NCBI GenBank assembly: GCA_963779685.1
Contig: CAVZZG010000002.1
Location: forward strand, 1-64,000
Reading direction: 5' to 3'
Source of the DNA: CAVZZG01 sp963779685
GTDB taxonomy: Bacteria > Actinomycetota > Thermoleophilia > Gaiellales > F1-60-MAGs149
Length of the DNA stretch: 64,000 nucleotides
Shown here: in pieces, positions 10,218 to 19,386 of the stretch
Numbering within the stretch: the first letter of the stretch is position 1
Layout: each line of letters opens with the position of its first letter
The notes under the pieces: generated by a model
The model's input: only the letters and a program-made list of their open reading frames with translations
What the model was told of the DNA's origin: nothing
The model's database searches: none
Position numbers and translations under genes: made by a program

Positions 10218-11692
10218 CCGGCCGGCGCGGGCGCGGCGCCGACCCCGGCGATCTCGTCGTCGGGCATCTCTGGCGTCGACTCCTGGAGCCGAAGCCCGGT
10301 CTTGTCCTGGACGAGGCGGCGGTAGATGAAGAACACCAGGGAGCTGAGGAGCAGCGCGAACCCGATCACGGTTTCCTTCGTGCCGCCATATCCGGTAAGG
10401 CTGGGGTTCATGACACCGACGACAACGAGCGCGGCATTGAACAGCGCGAGGATGATCGCGATCGGTACCCAGATCGCGCCCAGCTTGATCGGCCGCGGCC
10501 AACCGGGCCGATCCTTGCGCAGGAGCGCGTAGGCGCCGACGGAGAAGGCGATCGCGGTGATGTAGCCGACGTTGCTCGCGAACAGGATGCCGAGCACGTT
10601 GCCGACGAAGAAGAGCAGGCCGAGGTTCACGACCAGGTCGAGCGTCATGGCGCGGCCCGGCATCCGGTGATGGTTGAGGTGGTTCAGTTGCTTGATCGTC
10701 ATCCCGTCTCGCGCGAGGCCGAAGAGGGCCCGCGACGCGTCACCGGTGGAGGCGTTCATGCTCATGAACAGCGCCAGTACGACGACCCCGATGATGAGCC
10801 CCGAAGCCGATCCAACGACTTCCTGGAAGACCTTGACGTAGAAGCTGGCCGGGTTCGCAGCCACGTACTCCTCGCCGACCGCACCGACCGATGAGATCGG
10901 CAGGAGCGTCAGCACGGCGAGGGTCAGGACGCCGGATGTCCGCAGCGCCATGAAGGTGTCTCTGCGGGTGTCCTTGTACTCCGGGGCGAAGGTCGCGCAA
11001 ATCTCGGTCGCGTACCCCGACCAGCCCATCAGGAACAGCCACACCATCGCGAGCTTGAGACCGCCCCAGTCCTGGCCCGAGTCGCCAAGGTGGTTGACGA
11101 GGTTCGACGAGTTGAAGTTCCCGGTCAGGAACGGGCCGATGATGAAGATCGCCAGCGCCGCTATGAGTGCGATGCCGATCCCCCAGTTGACCCGCATCGC
11201 CGGCTTCAGGCCGAACACGTTCAGGGCCCAGACGGCGATGACCGTCCCGGCGCCGATCAGGTGCGGCAGGCCGACGTCGACCACGCCGTCCGTGAACGTC
11301 CAGGTCTGACCGGGGAACCACTGGGCGGTGACGAGTTGTCCGATCGTGAGTCCGAAGATCGAGAGCACGAACGACCAGCCCATCCAGTAGCCGAATGCGC
11401 AGATCGGCCCGATCGGCGAGAAGTACTTGCGCCACGCCTCGTGCGCGTAGAGGGCGATCCCGCCAGGCTTGTCGGGGAACATCGCCGCCATCTCGGCGAA
11501 GAGGTAGTTCTGGACGAGCCCGATCAGGCAACAGAGGCCCCACAGAATCGCGGCGCCCCATGCGCCGAGGCTTCCGATCGAGAATCCGAGCGACGCCAGC
11601 ACGCCCGCCGGGACGGACAGCGCGATCATGAAGCCGTCCTTCCAGCTGAGCGTCTTCGGAAGCGTTCGCTCCTCCACGGAAGCAACGGCCAT
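10214..11692 (-). CDS. APC-superfamily amino acid/amine permease
   Basis: Inner-membrane transporter of 492 residues with about twelve hydrophobic segments. The first helix contains the unwound glycine-rich motif (VPAGVLASLGFSIGSLGAWG), as in the APC superfamily; PGGIALYAHEAW and ATEICATFAPEYKD are in the conserved loops. ATG at 11690-11692 chosen because GGAGGGG stands 5 nt upstream; the longer in-frame extension is unlikely. Divergent from the phosphotransferase at 11834 and convergent with the demethylase-like gene, so it probably imports an amine or amino acid used by this locus. Substrate not determined. Confidence 0.85.
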   Translation of the reverse strand: MAVASVEERTLPKTLSWKDGFMIALSVPAGVLASLGFSIGSLGAWGAAILWGLCCLIGLVQNYLFAEMAAMFPDKPGGIALYAHEAWRKYFSPIGPICAFGYWMGWSFVLSIFGLTIGQLVTAQWFPGQTWTFTDGVVDVGLPHLIGAGTVIAVWALNVFGLKPAMRVNWGIGIALIAALAIFIIGPFLTGNFNSSNLVNHLGDSGQDWGGLKLAMVWLFLMGWSGYATEICATFAPEYKDTRRDTFMALRTSGVLTLAVLTLLPISSVGAVGEEYVAANPASFYVKVFQEVVGSASGLIIGVVVLALFMSMNASTGDASRALFGLARDGMTIKQLNHLNHHRMPGRAMTLDLVVNLGLLFFVGNVLGILFASNVGYITAIAFSVGAYALLRKDRPGWPRPIKLGAIWVPIAIILALFNAALVVVGVMNPSLTGYGGTKETVIGFALLLSSLVFFIYRRLVQDKTGLRLQESTPEMPDDEIAGVGAAPAPAG

Positions 11693-11821
11693 TGCCCCTC
11701 CGATCCCCGACAGCAGGCTTGGCTGCCCGCCGATGCGGCGAGGGTACGTGAGTCGGTCTGTCCCGTCAAGGCCTTCTCCCTGGACCAAGCCCGAGCCAGT
11801 CTCGAGCCGGTTCGGTGGGCC

Positions 11822-11827
11822 TATGCT
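11822..11827 (+). promoter_or_regulatory. Candidate -10 element, leaderless start
   Basis: TATGCT followed by exactly 6 nt and then the ATG at 11834; no ribosome binding site. Spacing equals that seen before the GTG at 5118. The -35 region is not convincing. Confidence 0.4.
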
Positions 11828-11833
11828 GTCGGC

Positions 11834-12868
11834 ATGTTCGAACCGACGGGATCGATGCTGAAGACGCGCATCATCGAGGCCCCCGGCACCACCGAGCTCG
11901 CGAGCATCGCGCGGCTCGCCGCTGAGGTCTTCGGCTTCTCATCCGCGGCGACCCTGGAGCGGTTCACGCTCACGGAGAACGCGACCTACTGCGTCAGCGA
12001 GCGTGCCCGCTCGCCCATCGTCCTGCGCGTCTACCGACCCGGCGGCCGGCCTGCGGTCGAGATCCAGTCGGAGCTCGCCTGGATGGCGGCGCTCCGCGAA
12101 GAACTCGGGCCGATCCTGCCCGAGATCCTCGTCGGCAGCGACGGATCGCAGCTGGTCGAGGTGGTTCCGGGCGGCAACGCCCCCGTCGGCTTCTGCGTGG
12201 CGTTCTCGCTGGCCCCCGGTGAGGAACCGAGCGAGGACGAGCTCGTGCGCTGGTTTCCGCGGCTCGGCGAGATCACCGCGCGCTTCCACCACCATGCTCG
12301 CGGGTGGCAACCGCCGTCGTGGTTCTCGCGACCTACCTGGGACATCTCGACGACGCTCGGTGACCAGCCCCATTGGGGGCCCTGGCATGCCAGCGTCCCT
12401 GACCGCGAAGAACGCGCCCAGCTCGAGCGTCTCTCGGACGTCGTGATCGCCAGACTGCACCGCTTCGGTACGGCGCACGACCGGTTCGGTCTCGTCCACG
12501 CCGATCTCCGCCTGGCAAACCTCGTTGCCGTCGGCGCCGAGATCCAGGTGATCGACTTCGACGACTGCGGTTTCAGCTGGTACCTGTACGACCTTGCCTG
12601 CGCGCTCACGTTCAACGAGGGGCGTCCCGACGTCGACGAGCTGATCGCGGCGTGGGTCGAGGCCTACCGCTCGGTTGAGCCGCTGTCCGCGGCCGACGAG
12701 GCGGAGATCCCGACCTTCCTGATGCTGCGCCGTCTCATGCTCAGCGCCTACGTCGGCCTCCGCCCCGACATCGAGCTCGCAGCCGAACTCGCGCAGAACG
12801 GCTACTCGGCTGAGACGTGCCGGCTCGCCGAGGCCTACCTCACTCGATTCGATGGGAGCATGGTGTGA
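11834..12868 (+). CDS. APH-family phosphotransferase
   Basis: Second small-molecule kinase of the locus, intact, 344 residues. Seen: N-lobe strand SPIVLRVYRPGG, catalytic VHADLRLANLV near residue 222 (H-x-D-x4-N) and metal-binding DFDDCGFSWYLYDLA near residue 238. The HxDxxxxN plus DFDD pattern is that of Ser/homoserine-kinase-II-like (ThrB2/YihE) enzymes. Distinct from the phosphotransferase at 6757, which has DFEF. Starts behind a -10-like TATGCT and ends in a GTGA overlap with the lactonase-like gene. Substrate unknown; an amino alcohol or sugar fits the family. Confidence 0.8.
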   Translation: MFEPTGSMLKTRIIEAPGTTELASIARLAAEVFGFSSAATLERFTLTENATYCVSERARSPIVLRVYRPGGRPAVEIQSELAWMAALREELGPILPEILVGSDGSQLVEVVPGGNAPVGFCVAFSLAPGEEPSEDELVRWFPRLGEITARFHHHARGWQPPSWFSRPTWDISTTLGDQPHWGPWHASVPDREERAQLERLSDVVIARLHRFGTAHDRFGLVHADLRLANLVAVGAEIQVIDFDDCGFSWYLYDLACALTFNEGRPDVDELIAAWVEAYRSVEPLSAADEAEIPTFLMLRRLMLSAYVGLRPDIELAAELAQNGYSAETCRLAEAYLTRFDGSMV

Positions 12869-13652
12869 CCGAGCGGATGCGGCTGTACGCCTTCCACTGC
12901 GGGACGGAGCGGTCCGACCGGGCGGTCTTCGATCCCTTCGACCCGCGTGTCGGCGAGAAGATCCTCAGCCCGTACTTCCTCTACCTCGTCCAGCATCCCC
13001 AGGGGTGGGTGCTGATCGACACCGGCCTGCACCCCGCGCTCCGCACCGACCCGCACGGGTATCTGGGCGCGGCCGCGGATTCGTTCTCCGTCGAGCGGCT
13101 CACCGAGGACGACGACGTCGTCAGCAAGCTCGCGATGCTCGGCCTGTCGCCCGATGACGTCCACCACGTCGTCCAGACCCACCTGCACTTCGACCACGCC
13201 GGCGGGCTCCGCTGGTTCCCGCACGCGACGATCTACGTGCAGGCGAGCGAGCTGCCGTTCGCGTACTGGCCGCCGGTCTACCAGCGCGGCGTCTACGTCA
13301 AGGCGGACTTCGACCATCCGCTGAAGTGGAAGGAGCTCGCCGGCGAGTACGACCTCTTCGACGACGGCCGGATCGTGCTGTTCCCGACGCCCGGGCCACA
13401 CGCCGGGGCACCAGTCGGTGCTGCTGCGGCTCGACGGTGGCAACGTGATCCTGATCGCCGACGCGCACTACCTGGTCGAGAAGATGCGCGAGCGGCTGCT
13501 CCCCTCGGTCGTCTGGAACGCCGACGCGATGGTCGCGAGCTGGCTCCGGCTCGAGGACCTCGAAGCGCGCAACGACGCGCGAGCTGATCTCGACGCACGA
13601 CCTCGAGTTCGAGACGCGCGTCCGCCTCGCGCCCGATGCGTGGTACGAGTGA
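12865..13652 (+). CDS. MBL-fold hydrolase, N-acyl-homoserine-lactonase-like (two frameshifts)
   Basis: Zinc-dependent hydrolase with the metallo-beta-lactamase signature HLHFDHAGG near 13183, a preceding LIDTGLHP strand, a downstream TPGHTPGHQSV His site and IADAHY Asp site. These match the AHL-lactonase branch, whose members open lactone rings; the real substrate may be another lactone or ester. Extra C bases near 13401 and 13573 interrupt it. Corrected length is about 261 residues, ending at TGA 13650-13652, which overlaps a GTG of the next gene. Coupled to the upstream kinase by GTGA. Confidence 0.75.
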
Positions 13653-15588
13653 GCGGCCGATGTCGTGCCCACCTCCCGCACCTCATGCGACCGTTGCAGC
13701 TCGGCGCGACCGAGATCGCCTGCCGGGTGGTCTCGACGTCCCACCAGACCACGCTCGTCCACGACCACGTACCGACCGCCGACTTCGTCGCGTATCAGGA
13801 CGCGCGAGCCGCCGGCGGCGTCGGGCTGATCATCATGGAGGCGGTCGCGATCGCACCCAGCGGCCTGCTCACCGCGCACACCCTCGGCGGCTACCTCCCG
13901 GAGATGGTCGACGGTTACCGGCGGGTGGCCGCGGCCGTCGCACCGCCACGGCTCGAAGCTCTTCGTGCAGCTCTTCCACGGCGGCCGCGAGATGCTCGCC
14001 TCCGCACCGAAGCCGGTGGTCGTCTCGTCATCCGCGCTGCCGAGCCACCGGTACCACACCGAGCCGCGCGCCCTCCGCACTGACGAGGTCGAGGACATGA
14101 TCGCCGCCTACGGCCGGTGCTCAGCATTGGCAGCCGAGGCCGGGCTCGACGGCATCGAGGTGACGTTCGCTCACGGCTACCTCGGCGAGCAGTTCTTCGA
14201 CCCGACCTGGAACGACCGCGCGGACGCTACGGCGAGGAGCCGCGCTTCCTGACGGACGTGCTCGGGTCGGTCCGCGCGGACCGCGGGCAAGCCTCACCGT
14301 CGGCGTGCGGCTCAGCGCCGACTCCGCCCCTGCGCGTGCTGTCGTCAAGCACCTCCGCGGCCTGGTGGACTACGTGCACGTCGCGATCGGCAACTCGGCG
14401 ACCTTCGATGGCTGCGTCAACATCGTCCCGCCGCTGCCCGCGCCCCGCAACGCCATCGCCGACCTCACCCGCCCGTTCCAGATCGGCGTGCCGCTGATCG
14501 CGACGAGTCCGCGTCGTCGACCCGGCCGATGCGGATCGCCTGATCGGCAGCGGCATCGCCGACGCATTCGGGATGAACCGCGCCCTGATCACGGATCCCG
14601 ACATGCCGCGGAAGGCGTTCTCGCGGCGCGCGCCGACGACGATCATCCGCTGCATCGGCTGCAACGCGTGCATCGCCCACTACCACGCCGAGACGCCCAT
14701 CCGCTGCGCCCAGAACCCGCGCACCGGGCGCGAGCGCACGTTCCCGCGCGCGACGCCGCGCCGCGCCGGGCGACCACGTCGTCGTGGTCGGCGCCGGGCC
14801 GGCCGGCCTCGCCGCCACCGCCGAGGCGCTCGACCTCGGCCACCGCGTGACGCTGTTCGAGGCGCGCGGAGGAGCCCGGGCGGGCAGGCCAGGCTCGCCG
14901 GCCGTGCGCCGGCGAGCCGAGAGCTCTGGGCGTCGCTCTCGGCCAACTACGCACGGGCGCTCGCGGACCCGCGCATGACGACGCACCTCGGGACGCGAGC
15001 CGAGGCCGACGCGATCGCCGCCTCGATGTCCCGACGCGCGTCGTGCGTAGCCACCGGCGCGCGACCGTCCGCTCGCGCGCCACGACCTGCGCGGCGTCGC
15101 GGTCGTCCCAGGCGTGGGACGTGCTTCGCGGGCGCGATGCCCGACGGGCGCATCGTGGTCGCCGACTGGGGCCGCGACTCGATCGGCCTCGACTGCGCCG
15201 AGCTGCTCGCAGAGGCGGGGCGCGAGGTGACCTTCGTGAACGGCTCGATCTACCCAGGCGAGGCACTCCACCAGTACCACCGCAACACCTACATCGCCCG
15301 CCTACTGCGCGCCGGCGTCCGCTTCGAGCAGTACCTCGGGCTCGAGTCCGGCGCGCGACGGCGTCGTCCATTTCCGCAACGTCGTCGCGCCCGAGCTGAC
15401 CGCGCCGCTCCCGGCCGACGCGCTCGTGCTGTCGCTCGGCCGGACGCCGAACGACGACCTCGCGCGCAGCTGCGCGGGCGCGGCGGGACGTGCGCGAGGC
15501 CGGCGACTGCCGCTCGCCGCGGGGACTGGAAGAGGCGATCCTCGAAGGCACGACCGCCGTCCACGCCGGCGATCTCGTCGTGGCCTGA
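13649..15588 (+). CDS. TMADH/2,4-dienoyl-CoA-reductase-like Fe-S flavoprotein (heavily frameshifted)
   Basis: Old-yellow-enzyme family protein with three parts: FMN TIM barrel (GATEIACRVVSTSHQT, VQLFHGGRE, FAHGYLGEQFF), a [4Fe-4S] cluster motif (CIGCNACIAHYHAETPIRC near 14650, C-x2-C-x3-C-x11-C style) and a Rossmann FAD/NAD domain (VVVGAGPAGLAATAEAL near 14782). Relatives include trimethylamine dehydrogenase and N-methylproline demethylase, so N-demethylation is the favoured role; enoate reduction is the alternative. At least eight indels from 13950 to 15490 break it. GTG 13649 overlaps the upstream stop; ATG 13685 is an alternative start. Confidence 0.7.
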
Positions 15589-15594
15589 AAGGGC

Positions 15595-16986
15595 CTACGG
15601 CCACCGCTCAAGGTAGAAGTCGAGCTCCCACGCTGAGACCTGCGCCCAGAGCCGGTCGAGGTCGTCGTGCCGGAGACCGACGAATGTCTCGTAGAGGCTC
15701 GGGCCGAAGAGCTCGCGCATCAGGTCGTCGGACTTGAAGGCGTCGATCGCCTCGTTCAGCGTGATCGGGATCCGCTCCTCCCGCGGCACCCGGATGTCCG
15801 TCATGCGGTTGTCCTGGATCGGCTCGCCGGGGTCGGTGCCACGGCGGATGCCGTCGAGGCCCGCGATCAGGCACGCGGCGACGGAGAGGTACGGGTTGCA
15901 GGAGGCGTCCATCTGCCGCGCCTCGACCCGGCCGGCGTGGATCCGGAACAGGCACGAGCGGTTGTTGAACCCGAAAGACTTGTGGAACGGCGCCCAGTAG
16001 CCGACGTCCCAGAACCGCTTGTAGGAGTTCGCGGTCGGGGCGCCGACCAGGGTGAGGGCGTCGGCATGATCGACCAGCCCGCCGAGGAAGTTGACTCCGA
16101 GCTCGCTCAGCCGGCAGTCGCCCTTGAGGTCGCCCTCGAGCACGTTCTGGCCGGCGTCGCTCATCAGCGACAGGTTGTGGTGATGGCCGTTCGCCGAGCA
16201 GCCCATGAACGGCTTCGGCATGAAGGTCACGATCAGGCCGTGCTTGCGGGCCACGTTCCGGCAGAGCTGGCGGTACGTCCAGAAGTCGTCGACGTACGAG
16301 AGCGAGGAGCCCGCCACCTGGTTGACCTCGACCTGGGAGCGATCCTCGGAGTCGGCGTGGCTGATCTTCAGCCCCATCGCCTTCCCGTATTCGAGGATGT
16401 CAACCATGATCGGCTCGAACTCCTCGAGGTAGGCGACCTCGTAGAACGCCAGCGCGTCGGTCGTGTGCTCGAGGGAGCCGTCCGCCTTCTTGCGGAGCCA
16501 CATCATCTCCGGCTCGATGCCGGCGAACATGGTCGCGCCCGACTCCTGACGGAAGGTGTGCTCGTGGCGCGCCAGCGTCCCGCGGGGATCGATGTCGAGC
16601 ATCTCCCCGGAGTCGAAGTCGTAGTAGAAGCACAGCACCCGCGCGAACTTCGGCGACCACGGCAACTGCCGGAACGTCGACCAGTCCGCCACCATCGCGT
16701 TCTCGGGATCCTCCTGGCCGAACCCGATCGGGTCGCCCAATAGCGTCGAGCGGAAGTCGGTGAACGAGAGCGGGTGCATCCGCATGCCCCGCTGCGCGAA
16801 CCGCGGGAACTGCTCGCGGGTGACCATCTTCCCGATCGGCCGCCCGTCGACCGACGGCGACACGAAGTACACCGCCTCGATGCCGTCCACTTCGAGCCGG
16901 CGCGTGGTTTCGGCCACCGCCGATCGGTACGCGTCGGATTCGATCCACGCGTGGTAGTTCTTGGCTTCGGCATACGGCGTGGCCAT
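15595..16986 (-). CDS. Glutamine-synthetase-like gamma-glutamyl ligase
   Basis: ATP-dependent ligase of 463 residues in the glutamine synthetase fold. Seen: metal site GIEPEMMW, the NGHHHNLSL loop replacing the classic HVHQS, and the phosphate-binding RVEARQMDASCNPYL replacing RxEFRxPD. The divergent loops suggest it joins glutamate to an organic amine (as gamma-glutamylmethylamide, polyamine or ethanolamide synthetases do) and not to ammonia; this is inference. No adenylylation-loop Tyr context was identified. ATG 16986 follows GGGGAGG. It lies 11 nt downstream of the C26 hydrolase gene, in one operon, and converges on the demethylase-like gene. Confidence 0.85.
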   Translation of the reverse strand: MATPYAEAKNYHAWIESDAYRSAVAETTRRLEVDGIEAVYFVSPSVDGRPIGKMVTREQFPRFAQRGMRMHPLSFTDFRSTLLGDPIGFGQEDPENAMVADWSTFRQLPWSPKFARVLCFYYDFDSGEMLDIDPRGTLARHEHTFRQESGATMFAGIEPEMMWLRKKADGSLEHTTDALAFYEVAYLEEFEPIMVDILEYGKAMGLKISHADSEDRSQVEVNQVAGSSLSYVDDFWTYRQLCRNVARKHGLIVTFMPKPFMGCSANGHHHNLSLMSDAGQNVLEGDLKGDCRLSELGVNFLGGLVDHADALTLVGAPTANSYKRFWDVGYWAPFHKSFGFNNRSCLFRIHAGRVEARQMDASCNPYLSVAACLIAGLDGIRRGTDPGEPIQDNRMTDIRVPREERIPITLNEAIDAFKSDDLMRELFGPSLYETFVGLRHDDLDRLWAQVSAWELDFYLERWP

Positions 16987-16997
16987 CGATCCCTCCC

Positions 16998-17765
16998 CTA
17001 GCGATTCGCCGCGTAGTCCGCCGCGGCCGAGACGAAGTTCCGGAACACCTGCAAGAACTCGGACCGCACGCGCCAGTCCTCGTGCAGCTCCCACTGCACG
17101 CCGAGCACGAACCCGTCAGCCTCGAGCGCCTCGATGACGCCGTCCTCTGCGGTGGCCGTGACGTGCAACCCGGGCGCGAGCCGGTCGATCGCCTGGTGAT
17201 GGAAGCTCGAGACATCGATCCGTTCCACCCCGAGCGCCCGGTAGAGCAGGCTTCCCGGCGTCGATCACGACCTGGTGCCGCGGGTGCGGTGGCATCGGGT
17301 CCTGGGTGACGGACGTTGCGACCACCGGGAGCCAGTACTCGAGGGTCGGATCCGACGGGTGGTTCGTCCAGTCGTCCACCAGGCCGACGTCCTGGACGAG
17401 CGTGCCGCCGAGGGCGACGTTCAGCATCTGCATCCCGCGGCAGATCCCGACGATCGGCATTCCCCGGTCCATGGCCGCGCGGACGAGCTCGAGCTCGAAG
17501 TCGTCGCGACCGGGATCCGTCGTGCCCAGCGTCGGGTGCGGGTCGTGGCCATAGTGGGACGGGATGATGTCGCGGCCGCCGGGCAGGGAAGCCCGCTGCA
17601 GACCCCGAGCAGATCGTCCAGCGAGTCGACCAGGCGCGGCAGCATGACCGGGATCCCGCCCGCCAACGCGACCGGGCGCTGGAAGCCGACGCCCAGGTAG
17701 TCGCCGAACTCGTGGAAGCCGATGGAGATGCCGATCACCGGCTTTGGCGAGGCAGGCCCGGGCAC
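16998..17765 (-). CDS. Gamma-glutamyl-gamma-aminobutyrate hydrolase family (peptidase C26), two frameshifts
   Basis: Class I glutamine-amidotransferase-fold hydrolase that in the Puu pathway frees a product from its gamma-glutamyl carrier. Seen: start PVIGISIGFHEFG, nucleophile Cys in GICRGMQMLN, conserved NVALGGTLVQDV, and His in SSFHHQAI. The usual C-terminal QWHPE is replaced by QWELHED. Frame breaks near 17236 and 17584; corrected length about 255 residues, normal. Start GTG 17765 gives the conserved N-terminus. Immediately upstream of the glutamine-synthetase-like gene, so the two probably make and cleave the same gamma-glutamyl amide. Confidence 0.8.
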
Positions 17766-17903
17766 GGCGCGCCAGCATACACGACTGCCAGGATCCCGCC
17801 CAAGGCGCTGCTTGAACCGGTAGGATTGCCTCGTCCGCACCTGTGGACCGGAGTCAGCGCGTCGCCATTGCGAGCCCGCGCAAAGCCTTGAGGAGGCCCT
17901 CGC

Positions 17904-19166
17904 TTGAAGAGCGGCGCCAGCGTCATCGACCTCACCGACCCCGATCTCTACGCCCCTGGCGTACCACACGCGGAGTTCGCGCGGCTCCGCGCGGAGAGCC
18001 CGGTGCACTGGCACCCCGAGGCGCCGCCCGGTAAGGGGTTCTGGGCGATCACCCGGCACGCCGACATCGTCGACATCAGCAAGCGCCACACCGCGTTCTC
18101 GACGGCCGCGGGGTTCGTGCTGCTCGAAGACCTCGAACCCGACGCGATGGCCGCCCGGCGGTCGATGATCGAGACCGACCCGCCCGAGCACACCCGCCTG
18201 CGGCGCCTGGTCAGCCCGCTCTTCACGCCCCGCGCCATCCGCGAGTGGGAGGGCAGGGCCCGTGCGGTCGCCAACGACCTGCTCGACCAGGCCCTGGCCC
18301 GCGGGTCGTTCGACTGGGCGACCGACGTCGCCGAGCCGCTGCCGATCCGGGTGTTCGTCGCGATCATGGGCATCGACGACCAGGACGCCCCGGGCCTCGC
18401 CCGCCTCGCCAACCAGCTGATCAGCGTCGACGACCCCGAGCTAGCGCCGCCGCCCGAGGCGTACGAGCGGGCCCGCGCCCGCGGGTTCGAGCCGCGGCTG
18501 CTGCCGTTCCGCAGCCCCGCCGCCCTCGACCTGTTCGACTTCGGCCGCGACCTCGGCGAACAGCGCCGACGCGAGCCCAGGGACGACCTGATCACGCGCC
18601 TGATCCAGGCCGAGTGGGACGGCGACCACCTGACGGACTCGGAGTTCGTCAACTTCTTCCAACTCCTGATCTTCGCCGGCAACGAGACGACGCGGACGTC
18701 GCTGCAACAGGGCATGCAGGCCTTCCTCGAGCACCCGGCCGAGATGGAGCGCCTCCGCGAAGCGCCCGAGCTAATGTCGAACGCGGTCGAGGAGATCCTC
18801 CGCTGGGCGACGCCGATCTACTACTTCCGGCGAACGGCCCTGGTGGACACGGAGATCAGCGGCGTCCCGATCCGAAGCGGCGACAAGATCATCATGTACT
18901 ACATCTCCGGCAACTACGACGAAGAGGTCTTCGCCGACCCGCTCCGGTTCGACGTATCGCGCGAGCCGCCCGGCCACGTCGTGTTCGGCGGCGGCGGCAT
19001 CCACTACTGCCTCGGCGCCTGGCTCGCTCGCATGCAGGTGCGCGTGCTCTTCGAGGAGTTCATCGCCCGTAACGTCGACCTCGAGCTGACCGGGCCGCCG
19101 CGGCGCCTGCGCTCGAACTTCACCAACGGCCTCAAGTCGCTGCCGGTGCGAGTGGTGCCGCGGTGA
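17904..19166 (+). CDS. Cytochrome P450
   Basis: Heme monooxygenase of 420 residues, soluble bacterial class. Seen: DPPEHTRLRRLVSPLF C-helix region, I-helix oxygen-activation motif AGNETTR near residue 257, EEILR of the ExxR pair, and heme loop FGGGGIHYCLG with the ligand Cys near residue 368. TTG start at 17904 accepted because AGGAGG at 17891-17896 lies 7 nt upstream and no nearer ATG fits. Partner ferredoxin follows with a GTGA overlap. Substrate not deducible. Divergent from the C26 hydrolase across 138 nt that show no clear promoter. Confidence 0.93.
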   Translation: MKSGASVIDLTDPDLYAPGVPHAEFARLRAESPVHWHPEAPPGKGFWAITRHADIVDISKRHTAFSTAAGFVLLEDLEPDAMAARRSMIETDPPEHTRLRRLVSPLFTPRAIREWEGRARAVANDLLDQALARGSFDWATDVAEPLPIRVFVAIMGIDDQDAPGLARLANQLISVDDPELAPPPEAYERARARGFEPRLLPFRSPAALDLFDFGRDLGEQRRREPRDDLITRLIQAEWDGDHLTDSEFVNFFQLLIFAGNETTRTSLQQGMQAFLEHPAEMERLREAPELMSNAVEEILRWATPIYYFRRTALVDTEISGVPIRSGDKIIMYYISGNYDEEVFADPLRFDVSREPPGHVVFGGGGIHYCLGAWLARMQVRVLFEEFIARNVDLELTGPPRRLRSNFTNGLKSLPVRVVPR

Positions 19167-19378
19167 GCGCAGACGATCTCGTCGACCTCGAGATCGACGA
19201 TGGGATCTGCATGGGCATCGGCGTCTGCGTCGACACCGAGCCCGACGCGGTGATCCTGGGCGAGGAGGGCGTGTCGAGGCCCGTCGAAGGGGTTCGGCTG
19301 CCGCGCGAGCGCGCCGAGAAGCTCTGCAAGCTCTGCCCGTCAGGGGCGATCTCGATCCGGCTCGATCCAGGCGCCTGA
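19163..19378 (+). CDS. Small ferredoxin, [3Fe-4S] P450-partner type
   Basis: 71-residue acidic ferredoxin. Cysteines at 16, 22, 55 and 58, arranged C-x5-C and C-x2-C-P. The C-x5-C plus C-P arrangement is that of the single-cluster ferredoxins found beside actinobacterial P450 genes; Cys55 is an extra residue. Likely carries electrons to the adjacent P450, with which it is translationally coupled. The ferredoxin reductase is not in the window. Confidence 0.9.
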   Translation: MSADDLVDLEIDDGICMGIGVCVDTEPDAVILGEEGVSRPVEGVRLPRERAEKLCKLCPSGAISIRLDPGA

Positions 19379-19386
19379 GTGGTGGG

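Noticed and set aside
1..17765. A genomic island of pseudogenes or translational frameshifting
   Set aside because: No mobile genes, direct repeats or composition break were seen; all broken genes keep catalytic motifs and normal length, so sequence error is more likely.
17766..17903. Promoter for the P450 in TTGAAC and TAGGAT
   Set aside because: The two hexamers are separated by only a few bases; no valid spacing found.
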